DNA of 64,000 nt from Chloroflexota bacterium (GCA_013388855.1 JACAEM010000003.1:62001-126000); one strand, 5' to 3'; shown: positions 17,550-26,760, counted from the first letter of the stretch. The notes: a model not told the origin generated them from the letters alone. Translations and numbers: made by a program.

Positions 17550-18311
17550 TTACCAGCGGATTTCCACGGGCGTTCCCAATTCCGCCCAGTCGTACAATAA
17601 TTGCGCCTCATACGATCCGAGGACCACACATCCATACGAGACGGGTCTTCCCAGAAAGCCGGCCCATAACGTCGAGCCGTTCGGCAAAATGGGCAGGGCA
17701 TGGATGCCGTTCTCCAGCCCGCCCGCCCAGTAGATGCCGAGCCAGCTGGGCATCCAGATATTCCACGTCGAGCCGTAGGCGTTGGGAATCTTGCTCTGTA
17801 CGTGGAACAAGCCTGTGCGCGTGGCGTTGTTCATCCCTGTAGAGGCGACAAAACTATAGATCAGCGTGTCGCCTTCATAAACATACATATGCTGTTCTGA
17901 AATATCCACGAGGATGTATTTCGATCCACTGTAAGACGAGTCGGACGCGTATCCCGGTTCCACCGCGACATATTCCGGCGTGGGCGTATTCTCGACGATC
18001 TCCATCACCATTTCGCCGGGCGCTTCCGTAGCTGTCGGCTCGAGGGTGGGGCTCTCCGTCGGAGTTGATTCAAGCGTGGGGATGGGTGTCGGCGAGGCGA
18101 TTAACGTTTCCGTGGGGATGGAAAGAGGCGTGACTGTTGGCGCCGCCCTTGGAATGTAGGCATACGCCCACAGGGCTTCCTGAGTCGGCGCGGGCGGAGC
18201 AAAAAAGGATGCCCCTGCCGGGGATGCCGCGAAAAAGAAAAGGGCGAGTCCGATGCCGACGAATGACAGGATCAATAACAGGCTTGGAAAGATGCGGATA
18301 CGGGTTTTCAT
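17550..18311 (-). CDS. YkuD-family protein with SYGC in place of SHGC
   Basis: 253 residues. An N-terminal membrane anchor (LLLILSFVGIGLALFFF) and a Thr/Pro-rich linker lead to a YkuD domain (KYILVDISEQHMYVYEGD). The active-site region reads GIHALPILP and then GRPVSYGCVVL: the catalytic Cys and the first His remain, but the conserved His next to Gly-Cys is Tyr. Activity may be altered. Its ATG overlaps the amidase stop by 4 bases (ATGA). Confidence 0.85.
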   Translation of the reverse strand: MKTRIRIFPSLLLILSFVGIGLALFFFAASPAGASFFAPPAPTQEALWAYAYIPRAAPTVTPLSIPTETLIASPTPIPTLESTPTESPTLEPTATEAPGEMVMEIVENTPTPEYVAVEPGYASDSSYSGSKYILVDISEQHMYVYEGDTLIYSFVASTGMNNATRTGLFHVQSKIPNAYGSTWNIWMPSWLGIYWAGGLENGIHALPILPNGSTLWAGFLGRPVSYGCVVLGSYEAQLLYDWAELGTPVEIRW

Positions 18312-19093
18312 GGATTCAAGCCAGGCATGGGGGTCGGTTCGACATTCTCGTTATTGGAAAAGCACAGGATGCCCTGGACAATCCCCTCTGCGACCTGGTC
18401 GGTGTTCTTCGTCAGGATCTCGCGGTCGAGGTTGAGGAATCCGGTTTCGATGATCGCAGCAACGGTGCTTGGGTCGATCTCACGGAAGGCGTGATATTCG
18501 CGCATGTCGGAGGTGATGCTCCCGGCATGGAAGGTGAGATTGGTGGCACGCTGGTAACGATCCACGAGGCAGGCGGTGAGGCGATTGGCGCGGTTGAGGT
18601 CGTTTGTGTTCAGCGCCGCGGCAACTTTGAAGCCGGTGGCTTGATCGTTGATATACTCGCATGAGTCGTTGTGGATGGACACAATAGCCAGCGCGCGGTA
18701 GCCGTTGAGGCGCGTATCAAATTCGTTCAGGAGGTCAACTTGAAAACCCGCCTGTTTTAGTTGCTGCTCGACGAGGGCGGCGATTTTGAGGTTCACATCC
18801 GCTTCGGTGAGAGTAACCTCCCCGTTGCCATCGTAGCAAACCGCGCCCGCGTCGTTACCCAAATGTCCGGCGACAATACCGATGCGCAATTGCGGTCTGG
18901 AGGCAAGCGGCGCGCCATCGGCGGATTGCGGCGTGAGGATCATGCTCAAGCGCTGGTAAAAATCGCCTGAAACCAGACCACGCGAGGGCAGGGCGGTAAA
19001 AAGCGTCGCCAGCAAAATGGCAATGCCGAGGGTGGTCTGGAAGGCGCGGAGGGGGTGGGTGCGCTTTTGAGGGCGGGGTGAAGCAGATTCCAT
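18308..19093 (-). CDS. N-acetylmuramoyl-L-alanine amidase (Amidase_3)
   Basis: 261 residues. A membrane-anchor or signal segment (TLGIAILLATLFTALPS) is followed by a zinc amidase domain that cuts the muramyl-peptide bond. Family motifs: IGIVAGHLGNDAGAV with the first zinc His, VSIHNDS with the second, and IIETGFLN with the catalytic Glu. The start at 19093 is the first ATG; an in-frame TTG at 19135 is an alternative. It is upstream of, and overlaps, the SYGC YkuD gene. Confidence 0.88.
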   Translation of the reverse strand: MESASPRPQKRTHPLRAFQTTLGIAILLATLFTALPSRGLVSGDFYQRLSMILTPQSADGAPLASRPQLRIGIVAGHLGNDAGAVCYDGNGEVTLTEADVNLKIAALVEQQLKQAGFQVDLLNEFDTRLNGYRALAIVSIHNDSCEYINDQATGFKVAAALNTNDLNRANRLTACLVDRYQRATNLTFHAGSITSDMREYHAFREIDPSTVAAIIETGFLNLDREILTKNTDQVAEGIVQGILCFSNNENVEPTPMPGLNP

Positions 19094-19151
19094 GGGCTTG
19101 CGTGTAATAGTACCTTTTAAGGGGCAACCTCGCAAGAGTAAAGCAGGGGTT

Positions 19152-20735
19152 TTATCTGACCGAATTCAGCCTGTACACCTGCCTGCCGGAGACGGTCTCA
19201 ACCATTGTATAGTTTTGTGCAATAAAGTCAAAGACCTGTTCCAGATTCGCTGGAGTATGAATCAAGGTGAATCCGCTGTCGAATTGCTCCCGGCGTTTTT
19301 CACCATCCAATGATGGGAATTCGAGCGGGTCGCTCATATCGACGATCAGAACTGGCGGATTCGCTATCAGATCGTGCAAGAATTGGTCGTTGAGTTTCGT
19401 GGATACGTCCGAATCCACATATAGCGGGTAGAAGAGCGCCCTAGTCGGCGCGTCTCTCCTCGACAAAAAGTTCTCAGATGGATATGCGCCCCAGAACAGG
19501 ACGAGGTCATCAGGCTGGGTATGCGAACGGACATACGCCGCAACTGGAGACCGGCGTTCGACCATCCATTTTTCGTCCGTCCGATAGCCAACGACCGCGT
19601 TGATGTATCCCTGTGCCCGGTCGGTTTGGAAGAAATACAACATTGCCGCGGCGAGGAGAAGAAAATACCCACCAAATTGATAGACGGATGAAAGTCTGAT
19701 ATTCGAGAATACTTTTGTTTGAATCAAGCGCCAAAACGCCACACCAAGCAGAGCGAGGAAGGGGAGCAGGCTCATGAAGTAGTGTGGATAGAACCGCTTT
19801 GCCGGGTCATTGACGTAGATCAACAGCGGTGTGCCCAACAGGAGGTACAGGTACACAAAACGGTTATGCGCATCCTTTTTAAACAACCAAATCGCAGACA
19901 GATACCCACCTAGGGCTATCCACGCGGCGCCTCCCAGGGTGTTGAATCCGGCTGCGATGCGGGGACCTTCGTTGAGCGGCGTCTGGCTGTAGGCAAAGTT
20001 GTACGTAAAGACCGCGTCGATCAAATCCTTGAACAGCCCCTTCGCCCCGAAATATCCGGCCACGAAGAGGATCGGGAGCGCCGCGCCAATTCCAACCCGG
20101 GTCAGAAGCGGAAGGATGTCCTTATATCGTTTTTGCATCCACGCCGCGATCAACAACACAAATCCCATCAATATCTGAATGGCGGCAATATTTGGTCGGA
20201 AGAGGAAGGTCGCCGCAAGCATGACGCCGAGTAGAAACTGAAAGAGCCGATGAGCGGGTTGCTCAAGCAGGCGGATAAAAAGAACCAGCGAGATGAAATG
20301 CAAGGCAAGCGGATATTCCTCGGTCAGGTTACCGCCTTGCAGAGTGGCCTCCAGCCCATACAACCAGAGAGATGTCCCTGCCAACGCGGCGCTTGTTCCC
20401 CATAGCCGGTTTAATGAAATATATGAAAAACAGACGGCAGTGAAAAGGAAAATAAATTCCACCAGCCAGACACCCCAGCGCGAACCTTTGCCGATCCACA
20501 GGGCGAGGGCATTCAAATAATAAATGGCAGGAGGTTTGTGATCCCAGACATCGCGATAGAGCATTTTGCCGTGCAGGAGCTGGTCACCGATGTAGAGGTA
20601 AAATCCCGAATCGCGGCGGATACTGCTCGTGCCGGGATTTGCCTGCGCCAGAACAATCAGCGCAAGGACTGCGAAAAGAACGGCCAGCAGAAGAATCTCA
20701 ACCGCCGATGGCAGACGATGGGGTTTTGTTTGCAT
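19152..20735 (-). CDS. GT39-like membrane glycosyltransferase
   Basis: 527 residues, about 10-11 membrane helices. The first extracytoplasmic loop has RRDSGFYLYIGDQLLHGKML and RDVWDHKPPAIYY, the acidic-residue pattern of ArnT/PMT (GT-C) transferases using polyprenyl-phosphate sugars. The C-terminal soluble part follows YPHYFMSLLPFLALL. The acceptor is unknown. I chose the ATG at 20735; a GTG at 20780 is possible. No Shine-Dalgarno seen. Confidence 0.82.
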   Translation of the reverse strand: MQTKPHRLPSAVEILLLAVLFAVLALIVLAQANPGTSSIRRDSGFYLYIGDQLLHGKMLYRDVWDHKPPAIYYLNALALWIGKGSRWGVWLVEFIFLFTAVCFSYISLNRLWGTSAALAGTSLWLYGLEATLQGGNLTEEYPLALHFISLVLFIRLLEQPAHRLFQFLLGVMLAATFLFRPNIAAIQILMGFVLLIAAWMQKRYKDILPLLTRVGIGAALPILFVAGYFGAKGLFKDLIDAVFTYNFAYSQTPLNEGPRIAAGFNTLGGAAWIALGGYLSAIWLFKKDAHNRFVYLYLLLGTPLLIYVNDPAKRFYPHYFMSLLPFLALLGVAFWRLIQTKVFSNIRLSSVYQFGGYFLLLAAAMLYFFQTDRAQGYINAVVGYRTDEKWMVERRSPVAAYVRSHTQPDDLVLFWGAYPSENFLSRRDAPTRALFYPLYVDSDVSTKLNDQFLHDLIANPPVLIVDMSDPLEFPSLDGEKRREQFDSGFTLIHTPANLEQVFDFIAQNYTMVETVSGRQVYRLNSVR

Positions 20736-20864
20736 GATGGTTTGTGGGAATTTTATCAGGGAAAGGGCTGGACTTTTCACCCGGCAACCTGGTTCCGTAA
20801 GATTTCACTGCCTGGGTTGTTCAAATCACGATGACCGTTGTAACTTCGGGAGGTGTTTTTTGAC

Positions 20865-20893
20865 TTGACGCACTCCTCCCGCATCGGTATGAT
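20865..20893 (+). promoter_or_regulatory. Sigma70-type promoter of the flavin reductase gene
   Basis: TTGACG (20865-20870), 17-base spacer, TATGAT (20888-20893). Five of six bases match consensus in each box. Its position shows that the protein starts at 20913, not further upstream. Confidence 0.7.
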
Positions 20894-20912
20894 GAAAACC
20901 CATTGGAGAAAC

Positions 20913-21398
20913 ATGACACTCGATTCCGAACAACTCCGCCGCGCCATGCGGGCATGGACGACCGGCGTAACCGTCGTAACTGCGAAATTTGAAGACCAGC
21001 AATATGGCATGACCGTGAACTCGTTTACTTCGGTCTCGCTCGAGCCGCCGCTGGTGTCGCTCACTCTGAAACGGTTGACCCATACTCATGAACTCGTGGA
21101 ACGCTCGGGCGAATTCGCCGTGACGATCCTTTCCGCCGACCAGAAGGACCTATCCGACCGCTTCGCCGGGAAATTTCCCGAAGTCAAGGATCGCTTCGAG
21201 GGGGTGCCCACCGAGACCCTCACGTTGGACGCCCCATTGATTCGGGGCGGCATCGCGTATTTCAACTGCCGCGTGGTTCATGCCATGCCTGCCGGCGAGA
21301 ACACCCTTTTCGTGGCGGAAGTCATCGCTGTGCGCGGGGAGGGCGAAGGCGATCCTCTTGTGTATCACAATCGGGTGTATCATAAGCTTGTGAAGTAA
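20913..21398 (+). CDS. Flavin reductase family protein
   Basis: 161 residues of the FMN-binding split-barrel flavin reductase family (HpaC/RutF-like). Signatures: RRAMRAWTTGVTVVTA near the N-terminus, GMTVNSFTSVSLEPPLVS for flavin binding, and VYHNRVYHKL at the end. Supplies reduced flavin to a partner oxygenase or serves as an NAD(P)H:flavin oxidoreductase; no partner is adjacent. TTGGAGAAAC precedes the ATG. The AMMECR1 gene follows 28 bases later. Confidence 0.9.
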   Translation: MTLDSEQLRRAMRAWTTGVTVVTAKFEDQQYGMTVNSFTSVSLEPPLVSLTLKRLTHTHELVERSGEFAVTILSADQKDLSDRFAGKFPEVKDRFEGVPTETLTLDAPLIRGGIAYFNCRVVHAMPAGENTLFVAEVIAVRGEGEGDPLVYHNRVYHKLVK

Positions 21399-21426
21399 TT
21401 CCGCCAGTTCAGGGGAGGAGGTCGCG

Positions 21427-21999
21427 ATGACCGTTGAACCGTTGACCGATGAGGAAAAAAGGATATTACTCCGCCTGGCGCGCGAGGCAATGGAATGCGT
21501 CGTACGCGGGAAAAATTTACCGCCGCTCGATAAAAGTTCCCTGACGAAGCATTTGCTGGAGGACGGTGCATCGTTCGTCACGCTGACAGTACGCGGTCAA
21601 TTACGTGGATGCATCGGCGCGCTCGAAGCCTACCAGCCGCTGGTGGATGACGTGCGCGAACACGCCGTCGCCGCCGCGCTCGAGGATCCGCGTTTTCCTC
21701 CGGTGAGGGAGGATGAATTAAGCGGGATCAACCTCGAGGTCTCGCGCCTGACGCGCCCCATCCAGCTGGAATACAAGGACGCAGACGATCTGCTGTCCAA
21801 ACTCCGCCCGCACATCGATGGCGTCATCCTGAAGGATGGCTTCCGCCGCGCGACGTTCCTGCCCCAGGTGTGGGAAAAAATCCCCGACCGCGCCTCCTTT
21901 CTGAACAACCTGTGCTACAAAATGGGGGCACGCGATGATTTGTGGCGGGTGAAACACATCGATGTGTTGACCTATCAGGTGGAAGAATTTCACGAGTGA
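21427..21999 (+). CDS. amrA: AMMECR1 domain protein (AmmeMemoRadiSam system A)
   Basis: 190 residues. The AMMECR1 core is clear: FVTLTVRGQLRGCIGALEAY, VAAALEDPRFPPV, LEVSRLTRP, FLPQVWEKIPDR and FLNNLCYKMG. The family often occurs with a Memo protein and a radical SAM protein as a three-part system of unproven function. Here neither partner is adjacent, although radical SAM genes lie 17 kb away. GGGGAGGAGG gives a strong Shine-Dalgarno. Confidence 0.92.
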   Translation: MTVEPLTDEEKRILLRLAREAMECVVRGKNLPPLDKSSLTKHLLEDGASFVTLTVRGQLRGCIGALEAYQPLVDDVREHAVAAALEDPRFPPVREDELSGINLEVSRLTRPIQLEYKDADDLLSKLRPHIDGVILKDGFRRATFLPQVWEKIPDRASFLNNLCYKMGARDDLWRVKHIDVLTYQVEEFHE

Positions 22000-22005
22000 G
22001 TAGGG

Positions 22006-22011
22006 TAAAAT
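22006..22011 (+). promoter_or_regulatory. Leaderless -10 box of the TPR gene
   Basis: TAAAAT, 6 bases, then the ATG at 22018; no Shine-Dalgarno. It overlaps the end of the intergenic gap after AMMECR1. Confidence 0.5.
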
Positions 22012-22017
22012 CAGCGC

Positions 22018-23811
22018 ATGGCTGACGATGCAATCTTTCAGGAAGCGGTCGATGCCCTGCGGGAGGGGAATAAAACAAAAGCCCGTGAATTGCTCACGGG
22101 TCTGCTGAAGACTGACCAGAATAACGCAACCTATTGGATTTGGATGAGCGCCGTGATGGATACCGCCAAGGAGCGCATCTATTGTCTCCAGACAGCGCTC
22201 AAACTGGACCCTGAAAATGCCACCGCCAAACGTGGCTTGGTCCTGCACGGCGCGTTGCCCGCCGATGAAACCGTCCAGCCGTTCCCCTTAAATCGTCCAC
22301 GCGCGTGGGAGGAAAGGCTCCTGCTGGCACATGAGAAACCGAAGCCCAAGGGATGGGCAGCTGTCAGAGCCAGCCCGGTCTTCCGGCTGGGGATGGTAGT
22401 CCTGTTGATCGGCTTGATCGCCTCAGGCGTGATCTTTGGATATGTCATCCCGAGCGCAAGCCAGACTTCGCACCTGCCCACGAACACACCGGGACCATCT
22501 CCCACTTACACGCCGACGCCAACCTCGATCAATGCAACCGGGGTGCCTGTATTATCCGGCACAGACAATCCGCTTTCGGAACTGCTCGATGTGCCATACA
22601 CTGCCACACCCCTGTATGTGAATACCCCGCGTCCACCTGAATCGAACGACATCTATCGCGCCATGAAACCCGCCTACGAAAAAGGTGACTGGGACGAGGT
22701 CATCCGGCTGTCGAACGATGTCCTGCGTGTCGAGCCAAACGCGGCGGATATCTACTACTATATCGGCGAAGCCTATCGCTTCAAAGGCGATGCGGCGCTT
22801 GCTATCAACGCCTTCCAGGGCGCGCTCGGCTTGAACCCGGATTTCGGCGCGGCGTATGTAGGGCTGGCGCGCGCCCGCCTGCTTGGCGACCCGAATGCAA
22901 ATGTGCTTCCGCTGTTGGAAGAAGCGATTCGCCTCGACCCGAACTTTGGCGAAGCCTACCTTGAAAGCGCCAAGGTCAAATTGCGCGATAACGACATTCA
23001 AGGCGCACTCACCAGTCTGAACGAGGCAAACAAACACCTGCAAAATTCGCCTCTGGTCTTCTATTATCTCGCCTTGGCGCGCCAAAAGGAGGGTGAGATT
23101 GATCTTGCCCTCGAAGCCGCCAAACGCGCCAACCAACTGGATGTGACCCACCTGCCCACATACCTCCTGCTTGGTCAACTCCATGCGGAGGCCGGCGAAT
23201 ACGACGCCGCGAATGAAATGCTCGACATTTATCTCAAGTATCAGGAAGGTGATGCTGAGTCATTCCTCCTGCTCGGGCGGATCCACTTCAACAAGAGCGA
23301 ATATGCGGAAACGATCCAGCAGATGAACAAGGTCATCGCGTTGGACCGTAACCGCCGTGAGCCATACCTCTATCGCTTCCTCTCGAACGTGGAATTGGGC
23401 AACGGTGATGCCGGCGACGAGGACATCGACCGCATCATTTCGTTCTACCCTGACCGGTTCGATGCCAATCTGGCGATCGTCCGCCTGCACTATCTCAACG
23501 AGCGTTTTGGGAGCGCCGAATTGGCTCTAGCCAAGACCGAGTCGCTGGCGGAAACGGACGAGGAAAAAGCGCTGGTCTATTACTGGGCAGGTCTCGTTTA
23601 CGAAAAACGCAATAATCCGAGAAAAGCGGCGGAATACTGGCAGAAACTACTTGCCCTGCCCGAAGAGGCATCGACCGAAAACATGCTGACAGAGGCAGAG
23701 GAGCACCTGCTTGCGGTACAAACTCCCACCCCCACCGTCACGCCGGGAGGCAAAACAGCCACACCGACGAGGACGCCAACCCGAACGCCATCACCAACAG
23801 CGACACAATGA
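22018..23811 (+). CDS. TPR-repeat membrane protein
   Basis: 597 residues. An N-terminal TPR-like segment (LREGNKTKARELLTGLL) would be cytoplasmic. One membrane helix (LGMVVLLIGLIASGVIFGYV) and a Pro/Thr linker lead to about ten TPR units outside the membrane (DIYYYIGEAYRFKGDAALAI; YVGLARARLLGDPN; LLLGRIHFNKSEYAETI). The end is a TPT-rich tail. Likely a scaffold for protein interaction in the envelope. Ends before a strong terminator. Confidence 0.85.
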   Translation: MADDAIFQEAVDALREGNKTKARELLTGLLKTDQNNATYWIWMSAVMDTAKERIYCLQTALKLDPENATAKRGLVLHGALPADETVQPFPLNRPRAWEERLLLAHEKPKPKGWAAVRASPVFRLGMVVLLIGLIASGVIFGYVIPSASQTSHLPTNTPGPSPTYTPTPTSINATGVPVLSGTDNPLSELLDVPYTATPLYVNTPRPPESNDIYRAMKPAYEKGDWDEVIRLSNDVLRVEPNAADIYYYIGEAYRFKGDAALAINAFQGALGLNPDFGAAYVGLARARLLGDPNANVLPLLEEAIRLDPNFGEAYLESAKVKLRDNDIQGALTSLNEANKHLQNSPLVFYYLALARQKEGEIDLALEAAKRANQLDVTHLPTYLLLGQLHAEAGEYDAANEMLDIYLKYQEGDAESFLLLGRIHFNKSEYAETIQQMNKVIALDRNRREPYLYRFLSNVELGNGDAGDEDIDRIISFYPDRFDANLAIVRLHYLNERFGSAELALAKTESLAETDEEKALVYYWAGLVYEKRNNPRKAAEYWQKLLALPEEASTENMLTEAEEHLLAVQTPTPTVTPGGKTATPTRTPTRTPSPTATQ

Positions 23812-23814
23812 AAA

Positions 23815-23850
23815 AAACAAAGCGGCTGAACATTCAGCCGCTTTGTTTTT
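23815..23850. terminator. Intrinsic terminator
   Basis: ACAAAGCGGCTGAA and TTCAGCCGCTTTGT pair around CAT, followed by TTTTT. Terminates the TPR gene and, with its A-rich left side, may also serve the convergent gene at 23894. Confidence 0.9.
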
Positions 23851-23893
23851 AACACCTATCTCATTGAGTCTGCACTTACAGATATGTCGAGAC

Positions 23894-24811
23894 CTACTCT
23901 TTTCCCTCGGCTTTGCTCACGCGTGATGCTTGCATACTGACTCCCGTTGGTTGTGTGGCGCGCGCAAGCGCTGCATCCTTCACCGCACGGACCAGATGCT
24001 TCACCATCACCGCCTGGCGCGGTCCGGATTTTGCGCCAAGATCGGCAAGCACAGGTTCCAGCCACGCCTGATACGAACGAACGCACACATACACCGGTCG
24101 ATTGCGGCGGTCGGGCAGGTTGCCGATCAACGCAGTCAGCTTTGCGCTGACATCCGTCGCTTCAGGGTGGATGAGCGGCGTCAACACAATGCCATACACT
24201 CCGTGCGTCACACTGACATAACACTTTGCGCCCTCGTTACACACCCAGCCGGCAGCGTCTCGAGGTTGCGGCTCCACAGGATGCAGCAACGGCGGGACGA
24301 TCTGATAATAGAGACTTTGGATCATTGGGAGATTGACAGACCGCACACGCGTCCACCCTGCGCTCGAAGTTGATCCCACTATCGCAGAGACATCCCACAT
24401 CCTCTGCCACGCATAGACGGAAAATCCCGACCGGCGCAACGGAACGAACGCGTCACTGATCTCATCCACCTCCGCGAGGACATGGAACGCGCCCCATTCG
24501 CCTGCCTGCATCGAAAGGGATTCGATCAAATCAGGAAGTTCAGGATGGCCCAATTGAGATAAAGGGGCAAGATATAGAAGTTTGGCAAAGGTTTCATCGC
24601 GGGTATGGATAATCCCCCCAAGGACAGACTCGCTCTCTCCGTTTGCAATTGCCGAATAAATATGCCGCGCCGGGTTGACATATGCCATCAACCCCACTGC
24701 GCCAAGCGGGTTCCCGCGCGTTAATGTTCGTGCAGTATCCAACCCGATGGCTTCCTCGCGAAAACCGTAGACAAAAGGCAGGTCAAGAAGAGCAAGGGGG
24801 CGAATGGACAT
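23894..24811 (-). CDS. GNAT-like hypothetical protein
   Basis: 305 residues. It opens with SIRPLALLDLPFVYGFREEA, like GNAT acetyltransferases, and the spacing of later strands (FHVLAEVDEIS, PLRRSGFSVYAWQRMW) suggests at least one GNAT fold, perhaps two in tandem. The acetyl-CoA Q/RxxGxG loop is not evident, so catalysis is unproven. The start is placed at 24811, 9 bases after a TATAAT box; longer forms to 24832 or 24856 exist. Confidence 0.6.
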   Translation of the reverse strand: MSIRPLALLDLPFVYGFREEAIGLDTARTLTRGNPLGAVGLMAYVNPARHIYSAIANGESESVLGGIIHTRDETFAKLLYLAPLSQLGHPELPDLIESLSMQAGEWGAFHVLAEVDEISDAFVPLRRSGFSVYAWQRMWDVSAIVGSTSSAGWTRVRSVNLPMIQSLYYQIVPPLLHPVEPQPRDAAGWVCNEGAKCYVSVTHGVYGIVLTPLIHPEATDVSAKLTALIGNLPDRRNRPVYVCVRSYQAWLEPVLADLGAKSGPRQAVMVKHLVRAVKDAALARATQPTGVSMQASRVSKAEGKE

Positions 24812-24820
24812 GGTACTTAA

Positions 24821-24826
24821 ATTATA
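24821..24826 (-). promoter_or_regulatory. -10 box close to the start of the GNAT-like gene
   Basis: Perfect reverse-strand TATAAT, 9 bases upstream of the ATG at 24811. The transcript would have almost no leader. Confidence 0.5.
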
Positions 24827-24912
24827 CGTCATTGCGATGGCATTTGCCCGCAGCATTTTTCAGACATAAGAACATTATCATTTTTGAAAATTACGCCACA
24901 ATGACATAAACC

Positions 24913-24963
24913 GTCCCGAAAGCTTTTGTGAGGCAGGAGAAACTTGCTCAAAAGTTTCGGGAC
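24913..24963. repeat. Long imperfect inverted repeat
   Basis: GTCCCGAAAGCTTTTG at the left pairs with CAAAAGTTTCGGGAC at the right with a single bulge. It lies downstream of pdxT. There is no T tract on the pdxT strand, so it looks more like a mobile palindromic repeat than a standard terminator. Confidence 0.65.
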
Positions 24964-24978
24964 AGTGTGGAATACCAA

Positions 24979-25557
24979 TTAATCAGCGAGAGAAAGGAAA
25001 TACTCGTGGAAACGCGTATCGCCTGTCAGCTCGGGGTGAAAGGATGTCGCGAGGAGATGTCCCTGTTGCGCGGCGACAATCCTCCCGTCGGGAACAGAGG
25101 CGAGGATCTTCGCATCGCCACTCACCGATTCGATGATCGGCGCGCGGATGAAGACCGCATGATACGGCAAAGTTGATCCGGTGGCTAGTTTGAGTTCAGG
25201 AATGTCGAGATCCGTTTCAAACGAATCAATCTGACGACCGAACGCGTTACGCTTGACCTTGATATCCATCAGTCCGAGCAATGGCTGGTCGCGGCTCACA
25301 TCCTTTGAAAGGAAGATCGCACCCGCACACGTGCCCCAAATGGCGTGACGCTGACCAAACTGCTTGAGCGGCTCCATCAAATTATATGCCACAGCGAGTT
25401 TGCCAATCGTCGTTGATTCACCGCCTGGGATGATGAGACCGTCCAATCCGTTGAGGTGCTCTGGCAGACGCACCTCTGATGCTTCGACATTTAACTTCCT
25501 GAGCATGGCAATATGCTCGGCAAAATCACCTTGTAACGCCAATACACCGATTTTCAT
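24979..25557 (-). CDS. pdxT: Pyridoxal 5'-phosphate synthase glutaminase subunit PdxT
   Basis: 192 residues. Class I glutaminase that passes ammonia to PdxS for PLP synthesis. Motifs: IGVLALQGDFAEH, IIPGGESTTIGKL, GTCAGAIFL with the catalytic Cys, and a SFHPELTGD His-Glu pair. Lies 67 bases after pdxS in the same direction. The ATG has no clear Shine-Dalgarno. Confidence 0.96.
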   Translation of the reverse strand: MKIGVLALQGDFAEHIAMLRKLNVEASEVRLPEHLNGLDGLIIPGGESTTIGKLAVAYNLMEPLKQFGQRHAIWGTCAGAIFLSKDVSRDQPLLGLMDIKVKRNAFGRQIDSFETDLDIPELKLATGSTLPYHAVFIRAPIIESVSGDAKILASVPDGRIVAAQQGHLLATSFHPELTGDTRFHEYFLSLAD

Positions 25558-25624
25558 AATTTAGCTTTTAGCAAATAGCAATTAGCTTGTCGCTGGCTGA
25601 CTGCCAAACGCTAACAACTGGAGT

Positions 25625-26512
25625 CTACCAGCCACGCCCTGCGATTTTGTCCGCTTCCGGCATCTGCGACACGTTGCGCCCGACCATGGCTTCGCCGAGG
25701 TTCTTGCTCACTTCCGCGAGAATGGAGGCGTCTTGATAATGCGTCACCGCTTTGACGATCGCTGCCGCGCGTTTGGCAGGGTCGCCGCTCTTGAAGATGC
25801 CCGAGCCCACAAATACACCATCCACGCCGAGTTGCATCATCAACGCGGCGTCCGCAGGAGTCGCTACGCCGCCCGCAGCAAAATTGACGACTGGCATGCG
25901 ACCAAGTTCCTTGGTCTCTTTCACCAACTCATATGGCGCGCCATTGTTCTTGGCAAATGCCATCAATTCTTCATCGCCCATCGTTTGCAATTGACGGATC
26001 GAACCCATTACCGCACGCGCATGACGTACCGCTTCGACCACATCGCCTGTTCCTGCCTCCCCCTTGGTGCGGATCATCGCCGCGCCTTCACCGATACGGC
26101 GCAACGCTTCGCCGATGTTGCGGCATCCACACACAAACGGGACTTTAAAGTTATGCTTCAAAATGTGATGTTCTTCATCGGCGGGGGTCAACACTTCGGA
26201 TTCATCGATGTAATCCACGCCAATCGCTTCGAGAATTTGCGCCTCGACGAAATGTCCGATGCGGCATTTCGCCATCACGGGGATGGACACCGCGTCCATG
26301 ATTTTCAAAATCAAATCCGGGTCGCTCATGCGAGCCACACCGCCATTCGCACGGATGTCGGCAGGGACGCGCTCAAGCGCCATCACAGCACAAGCGCCGG
26401 CATCTTCCGCAATTTTGGCGTGTTCTGGTGTCACCACATCCATGATGACACCGCCTTTCAACATCTGCGCCAAACCCTTTTTTTCAGTCCAAGTACCAGT
26501 CTTAACTTCCAT
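25625..26512 (-). CDS. pdxS: Pyridoxal 5'-phosphate synthase lyase subunit PdxS
   Basis: 295 residues, full length. A (beta/alpha)8 synthase that makes PLP from ribose 5-phosphate, glyceraldehyde 3-phosphate and ammonia. Motifs: [40 protein letters not shown] and [20 protein letters not shown] precedes the ATG. A MocR-type regulator is divergently transcribed, the usual arrangement for PLP-controlled pdxST. Confidence 0.97.
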   Translation of the reverse strand: MEVKTGTWTEKKGLAQMLKGGVIMDVVTPEHAKIAEDAGACAVMALERVPADIRANGGVARMSDPDLILKIMDAVSIPVMAKCRIGHFVEAQILEAIGVDYIDESEVLTPADEEHHILKHNFKVPFVCGCRNIGEALRRIGEGAAMIRTKGEAGTGDVVEAVRHARAVMGSIRQLQTMGDEELMAFAKNNGAPYELVKETKELGRMPVVNFAAGGVATPADAALMMQLGVDGVFVGSGIFKSGDPAKRAAAIVKAVTHYQDASILAEVSKNLGEAMVGRNVSQMPEADKIAGRGW

Positions 26513-26605
26513 TTTGTTACTCCATAGTTTGATGATTCAAATTTTGCCTCGCTTGTTAATTCATCCAATGATAAATAAACATGCGAGACGTTTCTACAGC
26601 AGTTA

Positions 26606-26641
26606 ATTGTAGGGAGAAATTGGCTTATGTTAAGAGCCAAT
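26606..26641 (-). promoter_or_regulatory. pdxST promoter with inverted-repeat operator
   Basis: A reverse-strand -10 (TACAAT, 26606-26611) is followed upstream by a perfect inverted repeat ATTGGCT (26619-26625) / AGCCAAT (26635-26641) covering the -35 region. Further AGCCAAT or TGCCAAT copies lie at 26660-26666 and 26736-26742. I infer these are binding sites for the adjacent MocR-type regulator. Confidence 0.6.
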
Positions 26642-26760
26642 AAATCCAAATAAATTACCAGCCAATTGGGGCGATTTTTAGGATTGACGCGGAATTGTAT
26701 CTGCCGATTTATTCGTTAAAATGATATATTTACCATGCCAATGTGCACGGAGAATAAAAA

